64,000 nucleotides of DNA, taken from assembly GCA_026929865.2 (NCBI GenBank), contig CM049397.1, positions 34,564,698 to 34,628,697 on the forward strand, given 5' to 3'. The position numbers were made by a program, and so were the translations under genes. The stretch comes from Hyperoplus lanceolatus. Lineage: Eukaryota > Chordata > Actinopteri > Uranoscopiformes > Ammodytidae. A model generated the notes under the pieces. That model did not search any database, was not told where the DNA came from, and worked only from the letters and a program-made list of their open reading frames with translations. Below, one piece after another: positions 25,101 through 36,300 of the stretch (positions are counted from its first letter, which is position 1; each line of letters starts with the position of its first letter).

Positions 25101-26362
25101 CACAGATTTGTGCGTAAGTACGGTTGATAAATGAGGCCCCAGGACTTTCTGACGGGCAGGCCCCAGTCAGTCAGGATTGGAAATAGGAATTAAGCGAGCA
25201 CAAACATTGGCATGCCACAGGGCTGCATGCTCAGCCCCATCCTCTACACCCTGTTCACTCATGACTGTGTCACCTCCCACATTGACAACACCATCCTGAA
25301 GTTTGCAGACGACACAGCAGTGATACGACGCATCATGTGTGGGGACGAAGCGGCCTACAGGAGGGAGGTGGCCGGTCTGGTTTCATGGTGTGAGGACAAT
25401 AACCTCGACCTCAACACGGACAAGACCAAGGAGATGATCGTGGACATGAGGAAGAAGAGGAGTTCTCATCGGCCATTGTTCTTCGGGGAGCTTGAAGTAG
25501 AGACTAGAGAGGGTGAGCAGCTTCAAGTACCTCGGCGTCCACATCAGTGACGACACTCAACACCGCACAGCTGGTTAAGAAAGCACAACAGCGGCTGTAC
25601 TTCCTGAGGAGGCTGAGGAAGTTTGGCATGTCGCCTGAGATCCTCAGAAACTTCTACAGCTGCACTGTTGAGAGCATCTTGGCCGGCTTTATCACCGTCT
25701 GCTGCTCATTAAACACCTTATTTGGAATATTGCCTTAGTATGGACCTTAATCGGAATATGCTTTGCCAGTAAAGTAGTCATTGTTTGCTAAGAAGTTGGA
25801 TTTTGTGAATAAAATTTTGTAAGCATAGACTGCTCACTGTCTAATATTGTGTCACTACGTTATGATACAGATTTGTTTCTAGGAGGTAAAAATTATTTCT
25901 CAAGTCCAATCACGTCTCTCTCTCTCGCTCTCTCTCTCGCACGCACACACACACACACACAGCACAACACGCACAATAGATAGACAAGATATAATTTATT
26001 TTCGAATGTGCCATAAAGCTTCTGTTAATCTACAAACGCACTTTTAAGCGCATTAGTATTAGGCGCCCGGCTGCACAAACGTACTATCTGAGGAATACTA
26101 TCCAAGCAGTCTTTTCCGGTTATGAGTTTGTTTGTGACGCTGTTTTTAAACATGTTTACACGCTGTTGTTGCGGCCCAACCGATCGATAGTAGTTCGCCT
26201 TAAAAGTAATTCAGATTCTAATCCAATTGAACTCGTGTCACAAAAAGAAGTTTTCACGTGCACCAACATCTTCTAATAACCTGCATCGGGCTTTCCCCCC
26301 GTGTGTTTGAATCTAGTTTGGTTCTGTTTACTCACCTGCTTTTTTTTTTTGCTATACGCCAT
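19128..26362 (-). CDS. GIMAP8-like GTPase, gene 1 (three AIG1 domains, coiled-coil tail)
   Basis: GIMAPs are AIG1-type GTP-binding proteins of immune cells, best known in lymphocyte survival. Exons on the minus strand: 21856-19128 (giant), 22846-22787 (60 nt) and a probable first exon 26362-26336. Numbering the giant exon from the Met completed at its junction: domain 1 (about 3-200) has a non-canonical P-loop, [12 protein letters not shown]; domain 2 (205-395) has GRRALVKTL, where the GK of the P-loop is lost; domain 3 (423-615) is canonical, with [20 protein letters not shown] and FTNGD. AIG1 hallmarks such as [13 protein letters not shown] are present. Residues 617-905 are a charged Glu/Lys/Arg coiled coil with internal repeats. 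No membrane segment. The first exon carries an A11 run that leaves it one base out of phase with exon 2, so its use is uncertain; the exon 2/3 junction itself creates an ATG. Three G domains match the GIMAP8 type. Confidence 0.9.
22787..22846 (-). other. Conserved 60-nt exon of GIMAP gene 1
   Basis: Bounded by a CTTACAG acceptor and a GTGAGT donor, phase 1 to 1. It encodes [19 protein letters not shown] and is homologous to 36621-36680 (gene 2) and 52108-52161 (gene 3). The basic-serine motif KRSSS could be a phosphorylation or localisation site (speculative). Confidence 0.8.
23410..25710 (+). mobile_element. Degenerate non-LTR retrotransposon, split by a DNA transposon
   Basis: Plus-strand reverse-transcriptase fragments: [18 protein letters not shown] near 23650-23700 and, beyond the insertion, [28 protein letters not shown] (the catalytic FADD box), [13 protein letters not shown] and [18 protein letters not shown]. 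Stops and frameshifts show it is dead. The coding line is interrupted at GACTGGCTCCA and resumes AGGACTTTCTGACGGGCAGG on either side of 23925-25140. The 3' end is truncated. Confidence 0.85.
23925..25140 (+). mobile_element. PIF/Harbinger-like DNA transposon remnant inside the LINE
   Basis: Perfect 18-bp terminal inverted repeats GGGGCCTCATTTATCAAC (23925-23942) and its complement (25123-25140). At 24211-24330 a broken frame, [24 protein letters not shown], then [10 protein letters not shown], resembles the Myb/SANT-like second protein of Harbinger elements. No transposase is left. The insertion-site duplication is ambiguous (1-3 bp). Confidence 0.7.
26336..26362 (-). other. Candidate first coding exon of GIMAP gene 1
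   Basis: On the minus strand ATGGCGTATAGC, eleven A, GCAG, then a GTGAGT donor. The flanks match the plus-strand first exons: aagtttcactt and aacttcaa before the ATG, and gtgagtaaac.gaaccaaact and cggttgggccgca after it. Length 27 nt (phase 0) instead of 22 nt (phase 1); the A11 run is the likely cause. Confidence 0.6.
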
Positions 26363-27856
26363 TTGAAGTTCGGGCCAAAAGTGAAACTTAAAAAAATGCC
26401 TTTTTTTTTATAAACTTTATTAACAATTGCCATGAGAAATATGACAACAACCGCCAGGGGATACAATCTGACGAGAAAAATACAGCACAAAATTAAATAG
26501 AAAAAATTTTAAAGAGAGAAAATAATTCAGTTTTTTGATAGCGTGATTGTTTTTTAAATATCAAGTCTTGGATCCATTTTAAAACACAAGGAATGATGAT
26601 GTCTGATGACTTATTTATGAATATGCCATTTAGCTATAGATAGGCTATAATAAAGTTGATGATATAATACTGTTTTGTTTGAGCAGAAGTGTAATTTGGT
26701 ATATATATATATAAGCCTACTGTATATAATCTTTTTTTTTAAACTTAACGACAGATCGATTAGTTAAGCACTCATGCGGGAAAATGTTGCATATTTCTGC
26801 ATTTTATATATGTATTTATTAATCTTAGTGCTTTATAACGGAAGTCCTGAACTGTAAACATATTAGATATAATAAACAAATATTATTTTTAAACATATTT
26901 TTGATGCACATTTTAAAAACAGAGGCAATAAAAAAAAATATATAAACATTATAATGTGAAAAAGGTTTAAAGCGATGTATACATAATTTGATCAAAGTTC
27001 AATCTGATCATTGCTGCACTGCTCTATGACAAACCAAACTAAAGGGCAGACATGGTATTGAGATGGGGTGAACATTTTAGTGATCCTTTGGCGCCACCTG
27101 CTGGGCATATTATATATTTCAGCTCTGAGTTTATTTCATTGAGTTTGTTAAGAGAATGATTCCTCTCAATAAATGTGATCTGGGGAATATTTACCTTTGA
27201 GAATTTGTTTATAATGAAATCACTTCTGTCAAAAATCTCAAAATATATAAACATTAAGGAATGTACAGAAGTCATCCATCCGCCGTTCAGTTCATATACA
27301 AAACATATTACATCACATCATCATCTCTACATTATTATTGTAGGGGCCAAAATTGTTTATTTTGAAAAGTTACACACACTTCCGTTTTTGATTGACACAT
27401 GTGGGTGTGGTAATATATATACCTGGGCACTTGTGGCGGGGGGAGTTAGGAGACAAAGGGGGTTAGTGGCCCACCTGATTTATATTTTCTGTTTACCGTC
27501 AAACAACGTCAGATTATCGTCAAGAAACCATCAATTACAGCAGTTTATCTTTTATTTATTTGTTTTCAATACCATCTACATGTTTTCAGTCATCAGTTGT
27601 CATTCTGCCTTCATTCATTAAATTCTCAAACTATACTCATCACCGGACTTGGGGATTGATTGACGTGTCCACTTAAGCCTCTTAGCGGCCTTCATTGGAG
27701 AGCTGTCGCTATAATTATCCTGTTATCTATAGAGAAAAAAAATCTAATTAATTTGTAATCACTGGAGGAAATAAAATGTAGGCCTACGATTCCGTATGGA
27801 GAATGAACTTTATTTTTGTACGTAAGCAGCAACCTGCTTATGTTGTGTCTCTCTCT

Positions 27857-27913
27857 CCATCCATCCATCCATCCATCCATCCATCCATCCATCCATCCAT
27901 CCATCCATCCCTC

Positions 27914-27966
<53 letters not shown>

Positions 27967-27972
27967 ATATCT
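27857..27972. repeat. (CATC)n then (TC)n microsatellite before a first exon
   Basis: CATC repeats to about 27910, CTGT repeats, then TC repeats to about 27962. A TACAG acceptor-like site follows at 27997-28001. Comparable TC tracts stand at 46816-46943, 47981-48016, 48741-48756 and 63162-63196 in front of the equivalent sites. Confidence 0.9.
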
Positions 27973-28078
27973 CTCTCTCTGTTGTTTTTGCATGAGTACA
28001 GGTTTGACAGGTTTAGATTTACAGAGATAGATAAGAGTAAAGACGTTGATTAAGTTTCACTTGCATCTCAAACTTCGA

Positions 28079-28100
28079 ATGGCGCAGCACGAAAAATCAG
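28079..28100 (+). other. Candidate alternative GIMAP first exon, copy 1 (MAQHEKS)
   Basis: 22 nt, ATG to TCAG, followed by GTGAGT. It ends in phase 1, the phase required by the next exons of genes 2 and 3. If it is an internal exon, the acceptor is TACAG at 27997-28001, giving a 99-nt exon (28002-28100). It lies 2.2 kb upstream of the other candidate first exon of gene 2. Confidence 0.55.
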
Positions 28101-28410
28101 GTGAGTAAACTGAACCAAACTAGATTCAAACACACAAAATATTCTGTTTTTCAAAAGCTGTTGTTGGAACGTCAAACTTGTTGTTATGGTGACACTAGTT
28201 CAATTAAAGTATAATATTAATAACTACTATTAAACTATTACATTATTAATCGGTTGGGACGCACCTAGTCTACAAGAAGCTTGTAAAATAAATTAAATAC
28301 ATTTCACTAACAAAATCATAACTGAAGAGGAACGTTTGAATTGTATTATAATGTAGATTAACAGCAGCTACAGTATTTTGGACCAGCACTTTTGGAAATG
28401 ATTGACGATT

Positions 28411-28411
28411 G

Positions 28412-28454
<43 letters not shown>
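28411..28454. repeat. (TG)n microsatellite
   Basis: A pure TG run of about 44 bp. Related repeat copies carry TG runs at the same relative place (44994-45018, 47393-47479, 48393-48451). Confidence 0.9.
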
Positions 28455-28456
<2 letters not shown>

Positions 28457-28814
28457 CGTTGTGCATGCAAGTAGGCCTATGTTTGTGAGAAAGAATTTGA
28501 GTTTTAGACCTCAGGAGAGACGACATTTTCAGAAAGTGAGGTAATGTTGTCCGATTCTTACTTTGGGACAGGCCTTTAAGGGGCTGTTTGAGGATTAACA
28601 CTAATTAACACAGAAAAATAATGGGTAATGCAATGTGTGATTAATTTGATTAAGCTTAAATGTATTATGCTTCATCATTGCTGCACTACTCTAAACTAAG
28701 GGAGTGGCTTTGATTTTCAGCTATTAAAGTAGTTATTATTTTTCACGTCAATTGTTAATAAGGTTTATGATAAAGAGAACTCGCTTATGTTTGTTTCTCC
28801 CTCTCTCTCTCTGC

Positions 28815-28823
28815 TCCCCCCCA

Positions 28824-28892
<69 letters not shown>
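28815..28892. repeat. (TC)n microsatellite before a partial first-exon repeat copy
   Basis: Long TC run, then ttgttgttgcatgaataca-like sequence and a shortened gtttgacagagataggtaaga at 28914-28935. The ATG exon itself is absent from this copy. Confidence 0.9.
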
Positions 28893-28896
<4 letters not shown>

Positions 28897-29195
28897 GTTG
28901 TTGCATGAATACAGGTTTGACAGAGATAGGTAAGATATGAGTGCAACTAGGCCTATGTTTGTGAGAACAAATTTGAGTTTTAGACCTCAGGAGTTAGTGA
29001 CAACTTTTCGGAAAATGAGGTTATGTTGTCTGGTTCTCACTTTGGGACAGGCCTTTAAAGGGCTGTTTGAGGGTTAACACTAATTTGGTTAGGGTAAGTT
29101 TAATGGTTGGTGTTAGGCGATAAGTGGTAATGGTTATGGTTAGGGCTAGGGAATGCCTTATGTCAATGGGTCTCTTCACAAGTATAGGTGTACTA

Positions 29196-29197
<2 letters not shown>

Positions 29198-29283
<86 letters not shown>
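29198..29283. repeat. (TG)n microsatellite
   Basis: About 86 bp of TG, directly upstream of a tRNA-derived SINE and downstream of the dispersed repeat word gtcaatgggt.tc.tcacaagtatagg. Confidence 0.95.
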
Positions 29284-29285
<2 letters not shown>

Positions 29286-29286
<1 letters not shown>

Positions 29287-29422
29287 AGCTCATGGTGTAA
29301 TGATAAGAGCACCCCATCATGAGGCTCAGTCCCCTTCACAGCAGACCCAGGTTAGAAGCCGACCAGGGTCGTTGTCTGAATGTCTGTCTCTCCACACTGT
29401 CAATAAAGGCAACACCTTCTAA
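29286..29422 (+). mobile_element. tRNA-derived SINE, second family
   Basis: It starts gagctcatggtgtaatgataagagc (A-box-like), with a degenerate B box ggttagaagcc 60 bp later and a tail ending CACACTGTCAATAAAGGCAACACC. No clean target duplication was found, partly because a TG microsatellite abuts it. Confidence 0.5.
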
Positions 29423-29716
29423 CTATGTCATTTGTGGGGACGCCACACGGATGCACAGATTAGGTTTTCCATTAGTTGCATTGTTTTCTGCCCATGAAAT
29501 GCCTCTGTTTTCAACCATCTAAGTGCCAACTTTGAGGATGTCTGAGTTTACCATCAGGGCATTTTTTAGAAAGCTCAACCTTAACTTAACCCTCCATCCT
29601 CCCCTTTGTCCCATCTCCCTTCTCTCTCACAGCATCAACTAGGACTGTCAGTTTAACGTGTATCTTTTTTCATCTGAAGGGATTTCTCAATCCACATGAA
29701 AGCTATTGTCATTTAA

Positions 29717-29822
29717 AGGTGCAGTGTGTAATATGACATCATCAAGAAAGTTCTAAGATATTATAATTACTTTCTACAAAATCTGCTAGGAAATAAAACC
29801 CAAAATTCTACACACTGCAGGT
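29717..29822. mobile_element. 106-bp MITE flanked by TTAA, absent from unit B
   Basis: TTAA at 29713-29716 and 29823-29826. Ends AGGTGCAGTGTGTA and TACACACTGCAGGT are inverted repeats with one mismatch. Unit B has uninterrupted sequence at the same place (gtcatttgagtttgatgaag at about 50088). Confidence 0.75.
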
Positions 29823-30336
29823 TTAAGTTTGAAGAAGTTTACAGAAATATGATTTAGATGAGGCGGGCTATGCTCTGGTTCCAATAACTCATTAAGCATT
29901 TTGAACCAATCACAGCAGTTCTCTGTCCAACATTCTCTAAACATTCCATGACCGAGCTAGTGTTGCCAAGGAGAACATTTGATACATGAGCCTGGGAGCC
30001 ATGCCAACACAATCCTGGGAAACATTCTAGACAGTTTGTTCAACTAAGTTTTATAATATTTATAAACATTTAATTTCAATCAGATTTTTGTAAAAGCTTA
30101 TTGAGACACCCAACTTTGATATCAAATACTGTTTTTACTAAATTTAGATTTTTAATTTATGTAAAATCCACATTATTTTTGTTTGCTGTTTTGTAACCAT
30201 TTAGACATTTTTGTAAATGTTCACACAACCTTAAACTTTCATCACATAGGCGACATACATATTAAGCTTGTTGTTTTGTCTTGTTTTCAGAGTAACTGAA
30301 GGTCTCCAGCAAAGCTTTTCTCCTGGTTCTTTCAAC

Positions 30337-33300
30337 ATGGCCGCTTCGAAGAATGTGAAACTTCTGAAGATTGTGGATCTTGTTTACCCTAAAGGTTTTT
30401 ATTTCTCTACAATGAACCATTCACTATACATTATCCTGATCAATACACGGCTATATACAACATTCATTAAACGAATTACACAAAATATTGATTAAAATTG
30501 GTTAAAGTTGGTTAATGTTAAGTGATTCAGAAATGCTTTTATTGTGGTTGCGGGTTCAAATCCGACCCATGGACCTTTACTGCAGGTCATCCCCCCTCTC
30601 TCTCTATCTCTGTCTCCCCATTTCAACTCTGTACTATCTGATAAAGCTTGAAAATGCCCAAAAATAATCTTAAAAATAGAAATGCTTTTATGGCTTATAG
30701 CACAGACTCTAGTCCACTGCGGTCAGAACATCCTCCATTATGTATCAAAACTTTCTCACATCTTGACTGGAGTCCTTTCAGACATTAACACTGTGTTGAT
30801 GCTTTAACTATTTGTAGACGTCTGTCAGCAGATTGATATACACTAAGAAATCATGGTACAGGAATGGACCTAAAGGGGTACCTTTGCAGGATACGACACT
30901 GTACCTTAGACATTGTTAGGGGAGAGTGGGTTAAGCTGTGCCAATTTGTACTCAAAATGACTTTAAAGTGAGGCCGTGACAGTAATGTCTCCAACTAAAA
31001 TATGTACGTATATTTCAGTGGTGCATCCCTGGCAAGAAAAACTTTGGATCTGAAATAAATTGTTTAAGAAATATAGCTTTCGGATAAAAAATTGCCTTGT
31101 GGCACAACTTGCCCCCGCTGTGGTGTAAGTTGTGCCTTTGGAAAGAATACCATTGGGTAAATTGTACCATTGATATACGTATATCTCATAAAATGTAATA
31201 CTATATAAAAAAGACAATTACCCATTTAAGGTTTATTTAAAGTAAATAAAGTAAATATTTTATTGAAGGACAATTTTCTTAAACAAGGCCTAGCAGATCT
31301 AATGGTTTTACCTGCAAAGCTCACAATGACAAAGTCACCATCATCATCTTTCTAGCCATCTGAACTCTCATCAGTGGTGTCGTTAAGTGGAATGGAGATG
31401 TCAGTCTCTTCTGAGCTACTGTAGACAATCACTTTCTTTTTGGTGACCAGCGTATACAGCCATGCCACTGGCACAATTCTCAGACATGTACTTCGAAGTA
31501 GCTGCTCCGTGCTCGTGGAACCAAATGCCACCTGACAAATGTGATTCCCCCTCCATTTCTGCCTTTAAATCAAGGCTCAAAACCCATATGTATACCCTGG
31601 CGTTTTCACCCCATTAACATCTTACCTCTGCACTACTATCTTTGTTTATATGTGGATGTCTGGGTTTTATGTCTTTTATTTTTTTATTTTTGTTATTGTT
31701 ATTTTACCTTAATTGTTTACCTATTGAATGCACTATGTACAGCACTTTGGACAGTGCGAACTGTTATGAATGTGCTTTCATAAATACATTTTACTTACTT
31801 ACTTACTTAAAACTTACCCCAGGCCCTTTGGCATAAATCACCCCAACCCCAGCATTTTGGAAAAACTGGCATGATGCAGCAGTTCAGGGCTAACATCATG
31901 CCAACAGTATAGACTCAAGGTGTAGCATACCAAAGCACTAAAACATGTGTCAAATGTTTTAAAAGGTGTCTGTAATTGTTCATCATATACATTTTACTTT
32001 GAAAGGCAATAAACTGTTTTTTGAGCTTAAATGTGCTTATATCTTATTCCATGTTCTCCCTTCTTTACAGGATGAGTCAAATGGATGGCTCTTTTCATTT
32101 CCAATTTCTTCTATGGCTTTCTAGGATTAAGGAGTGGCACTGCTTCCCCACTGGCACAACTCACCCCACTCTCCCCTATATATTTGTCACTAGGGGTACA
32201 TGTGTGTACCCCCAGTGACAAATATGTACCCATTGGAATAGTATAGTGAAAATGTGATAGCTGCGTGTTTTCTGCATTTGTCTGATTCGCCGGAGCTTAC
32301 AGATGTAATTGTCCAAACAAAGACAGTGAGGCGATTAATGCTTTACTTCATATGAAAAGCAGAAAACTTGCAGAATTCACATTTTCACTGTACCTTTCCA
32401 AAGGGTACATTTTTGTCACTATGGGTACAGGAATGCTCTTTTAGAGGTACAGACACGAAGGTACAAATATGTACCAATGTTTAAGGTACACTGTTGTACC
32501 CTTTTAAGGTACCAGTGGGAGGGACAAAGTATTTGTATCCTTTTAGGACCATTCCTGTACCTTGATTTCTTAGTGTGTATGACAGGAAGTGATTAATAAG
32601 TGGTTATTAAATATCAAGGATAATGCTTTGTTCGCACAATATCAGAAATGATCTTAGTTTTTCTTCACTACCTACAACACCTCTGTCTTTCTAAGCCTTT
32701 TACCCACAACATATGTTTGAATAACTATCTATTATATTTTTCTGTTTTTTAAGAAATTACAGAGCGAAGCAAAGGGAAACCTCTGAACAGCAGCAGCAGC
32801 GATCCATCATCACCAGTTCCCAGTGAGTTCAACTAATCTGACTGTGTTTTGTGAGATAATCTTCCAAACTGAGCTAAAGTTAGTCAGGAGCTGTTGTCCA
32901 AATCAAATTAACCTCGTCCCCTAGGCTATAAAAGCTAAGTCATGTGTTCACACTCATTCACAGAGTAAAATTGCTTGCAGTTTAAAAATAACTACCGCCT
33001 TGTGGTTCTATGCCTCCGTGAGGTATACCAATGCCCGGTGAAAGTCCAGTGGTGGTAGGCAATGCTTTAAAGATGGTGAAGCTACAATATGGTACAAGGT
33101 CACTGAGACCTCACAATATGGAAGGTAGCAGTAACCTTTGACCTCCAAAATCAAAGCAGTTCATCCTAAAGTTAGGGTGTATTCACACATGGAAAGTCCG
33201 TTAGTTCACTTGCTTTGGTCCAGACCAAATAGAGTTTAGATTTTTTTTTGTTTGGTGTGGTCCACTTTCATATTGCCCCTTTTGCAAGTGAACCAGCATT

Positions 33301-36300
33301 AAGAAGCAAAACCACACGTGATCTGAGGTCATTCATTCATTGGACAGACATTCTGGGGTGGAGAGAAGCAGGAAGAACGAAGTAAAAACTGCGAAATATA
33401 TCATTGATATAATACGGGGTTAAAACTAATAAAAAGGCCAACATCTAGTCTATAAATCAGGGGTTCTCAAACTTTTGATAGCCGAGGGCCAATTTAGGAA
33501 CCCAACATTGGACCGAGGGCCGCCGAAGGAAAAAAATTTACAAAACTGAAATAATTTCAATGGCCAGCATCTTTGCGTCTTTACAGTTTACATGTATTGG
33601 TCTGCATCCAATAATGTATAATTAACACATTTTAATTAATAAATGAAGGGCTAGGTTTCATTTCAACATTGGGGGGGACACATTAAAAGCGGGGGTGTGG
33701 GGGTTGTCCCCCTGAAAAATTTGAGGTTCGAACACTTCATTTTGTGCATTCTGGTTTATTTTTACGCAGTAATTTGTGTCTTCTGTATTTATTTATGGTG
33801 GACATGTTAAGGAAAAGACAACTAGCTCCCATTAACACAAATCTAATGGAATATAAATCAGTAAGGCACTGAGGCATTCTGTATTGCATTCAAATATTTA
33901 TTCTACTTTATTGTTCACAACTTTCTGCACATTGAAAACGTATCACCTTTTGGAGTGTTTTTTTGTAGGACTCACTACTCATGATGCAGCAGCAGTGTTA
34001 ACTATTATGACACTATATACATTGGAAATAAACCGGGTGGGCTATCAGCAGTCAACTAGGCAGATAGTTCCATGGCTATCAGCAGCTAGCTAACGTTAGC
34101 TTGTGTGCTAAACTGTAGGCAAAAGAGTTAGAAACCAGATAATGTTAGCTAGGGATGAGCCCGAATCCGAATATGTATTCGGATAAGCACGGATAATGAG
34201 TTAGATACGGATACAGATAATTTCCGAATAGTCCCGTTATTATTCGGGGATTTTTTTATTTTTTTATTATGCGCTTAATTGACGCAGCGCGTTCCGCCTC
34301 AATGACACAACAGGTAGAATGACACTAACAGCTGTTCTGCGGTGGACATGAGAGGACCGGGCGCGTCCCGTGACCCGCGGTCTCTCTCTTTTTATCCACT
34401 GATAAACGCAGCGCGTTCGCCCTTTCCCTCAAATAGAAGGTTCTACCGGTCGCATTCGCTGCCGTTTTTATTTGAGTTTCCTCGTAACCCGCTGCTATGG
34501 CAGAGAAGAGACGAACCGATGGAATATGCTGCACCCCGAGTCACCGTCAGCCCTTCCCCGATGTAGGCTATTTACATTCTCTCGGCCTACTGCTTAAACT
34601 CTTTTAAACATCACAACGTTTCCATCAAACTGATGCTTAGGACCTGTACTTTTTCAGCTGTCAATCAGTGCGTAGACACCTAGGCCTACTTCAGGACCTA
34701 TACAATAAAAATCGGAAACTGCAAACTTGACACATTGAAATCACATATGGCTTTGTGGAAAGGCTAAAATATTATTTAGGGTTTATGAGATTGGCACGTT
34801 GATACAGATTGTTCCTAAACCTTAGTTTAGTAAAACAAATGTAAAAAAAGAGCGATAGGGAGAGCTAGAGATTAAAAAAATCATGAAATACAGCTGTATT
34901 TTCCCCAGTTAAAGGGAGACCTTAATTAAGTTAAAAGTAAAACACTGGCCCTCATTTACTAACAGTGAGAAGCCTAGGCACAGATTTGGGCTGTTATTTA
35001 TCAATATTTTTGTTCCCTGAATTTCTTCGTATTATGAGAACAAAGAAGAGAGAGATGAAAAGGTAGAAATATATCTGACTTTTTGACTTATATTTCAACA
35101 TTACATCAATGTGATGCTTTGAAGGGACACCAATTGCATTGACAATGAATATTAGTTTAGAAAATCAATGTAGGTGTGACTTCCTTTAATGTAGGCTAAT
35201 GTAAAAGAAACTTCCGGTATATGCCACGGCCACTTCTTCTTGTGTATCCGGATACAGATACAGATACAGATAATTTTGTTGGTTGAACAGATACAGATAC
35301 AGATACAGATACAGATAATGACGTCTCCGCACACCCCTAATGTTAGCATCCATCCTTAGACACTTGACCTAATCTAATTCACCTTGAAGGTGAGAAAGTG
35401 CATCGTATTGGGCTTGACAAGCTCACTATCGACGGCTCGAGAGAAGAATAGGCTCAAGCTGACACTCAGCTGATTAAGCTGTGTATCAGCTGGGTGTCAT
35501 TTCGGCGCAGTTCAGTTCCAAACTGACACAGGGACAGTATTGACGGTCCCATTGGGAAGAAAAATAAAAACACACACTTCATGCAAAGCGCAGCGTGAAC
35601 CTGTTGGCACTGTGCGGGAGACGCTCCCCTCTCCATCTGATCGCTGAACATATCAGCATGTGTACGCGTCATTATCAACTGTAATATTTTCGCTCTGGGC
35701 TCCCGGTCAAACCACAAGTAATCTTCCTAACAACGGCGACAACAACACTTTCCCATAATGTGAAGCTGATGGCGATTTATTAAAAAAGAAAAGAAATCAA
35801 AGGCGCAGTGCTTCCTGCAATTGGGTCGGATCGAGTCCGGCCAAATTCGCACCACAAACGAACTGCAGCAGAGTTCGTTTTGAAGCGCATCGAGACTACC
35901 TCTTCAGCTGGGCCTCGGTCCGCTTGTTTGGTCCGCCCCCTAGTGCGATTGCTGTATTCATACCTGCCTGAAAGATGCGCACCGAAGGCAGAAGTGCGCC
36001 TGAGTTCGTTTCAACCGAACTAAACACGGCATGTGTGAATACACCCTTAGAGTTGACATTTGTGCAAAGTGTGAAGAAAATCTTTCATAGAGTCCATAAG
36101 AAATCGTGTTCAGAGGAATGGCCCAGACTGTCGGACAACCTGAAAACCTAATCCCTCCAGCCTTCGTCTATCGCCGGTGCAGAGGCATAAAAAGATTCTG
36201 GATCAGGAAAAAAGTGGTGTTGGATCACAGTCACATCATACATTAAACACTCCCAGTAAAAAACCTGATAGTCAACATTTTTATTGCCGGTAAACTGTGT

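Larger units (their letters stand above)
30841..32575. mobile_element. TIR element in GIMAP gene 2 intron 1, itself interrupted
   Basis: The 27-bp ends (cactaagaaatcatggtacagg... at 30841-30867 and its complement at 32549-32575) match at 26 of 27 positions. Internal gtacc-rich palindromic segments occur near 32180-32510. A second element occupies 30919-32176. Confidence 0.7.
33174..36047. mobile_element. 2.87-kb TIR element in GIMAP gene 2 intron 2
   Basis: Perfect 18-bp inverted ends AGGGTGTATTCACACATG (33174-33191) and its complement (36030-36047), with near-identical flanks TAAAGTT and TAGAGTT. Further inside, both ends keep words such as ccgttagttcactt and cgaactcaggcgc. It contains the hAT-like copy 33458-35400 and the hAT insertion 34150-35339. 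The right flank is uninterrupted in unit B (about 51256). Confidence 0.7.

Noticed and set aside
26400..26980. Possible gene in the AT-rich stretch beyond the gene 1 first exon
   Set aside because: No frame, splice-bounded exon or homology to the other GIMAP first-exon flanks beyond about 26400; nothing supportable seen.
34342..34566. Short frame in GC-richer DNA inside the hAT element
   Set aside because: Lies within a transposon bounded by an 8-bp target duplication and shows no known transposase or host domain.
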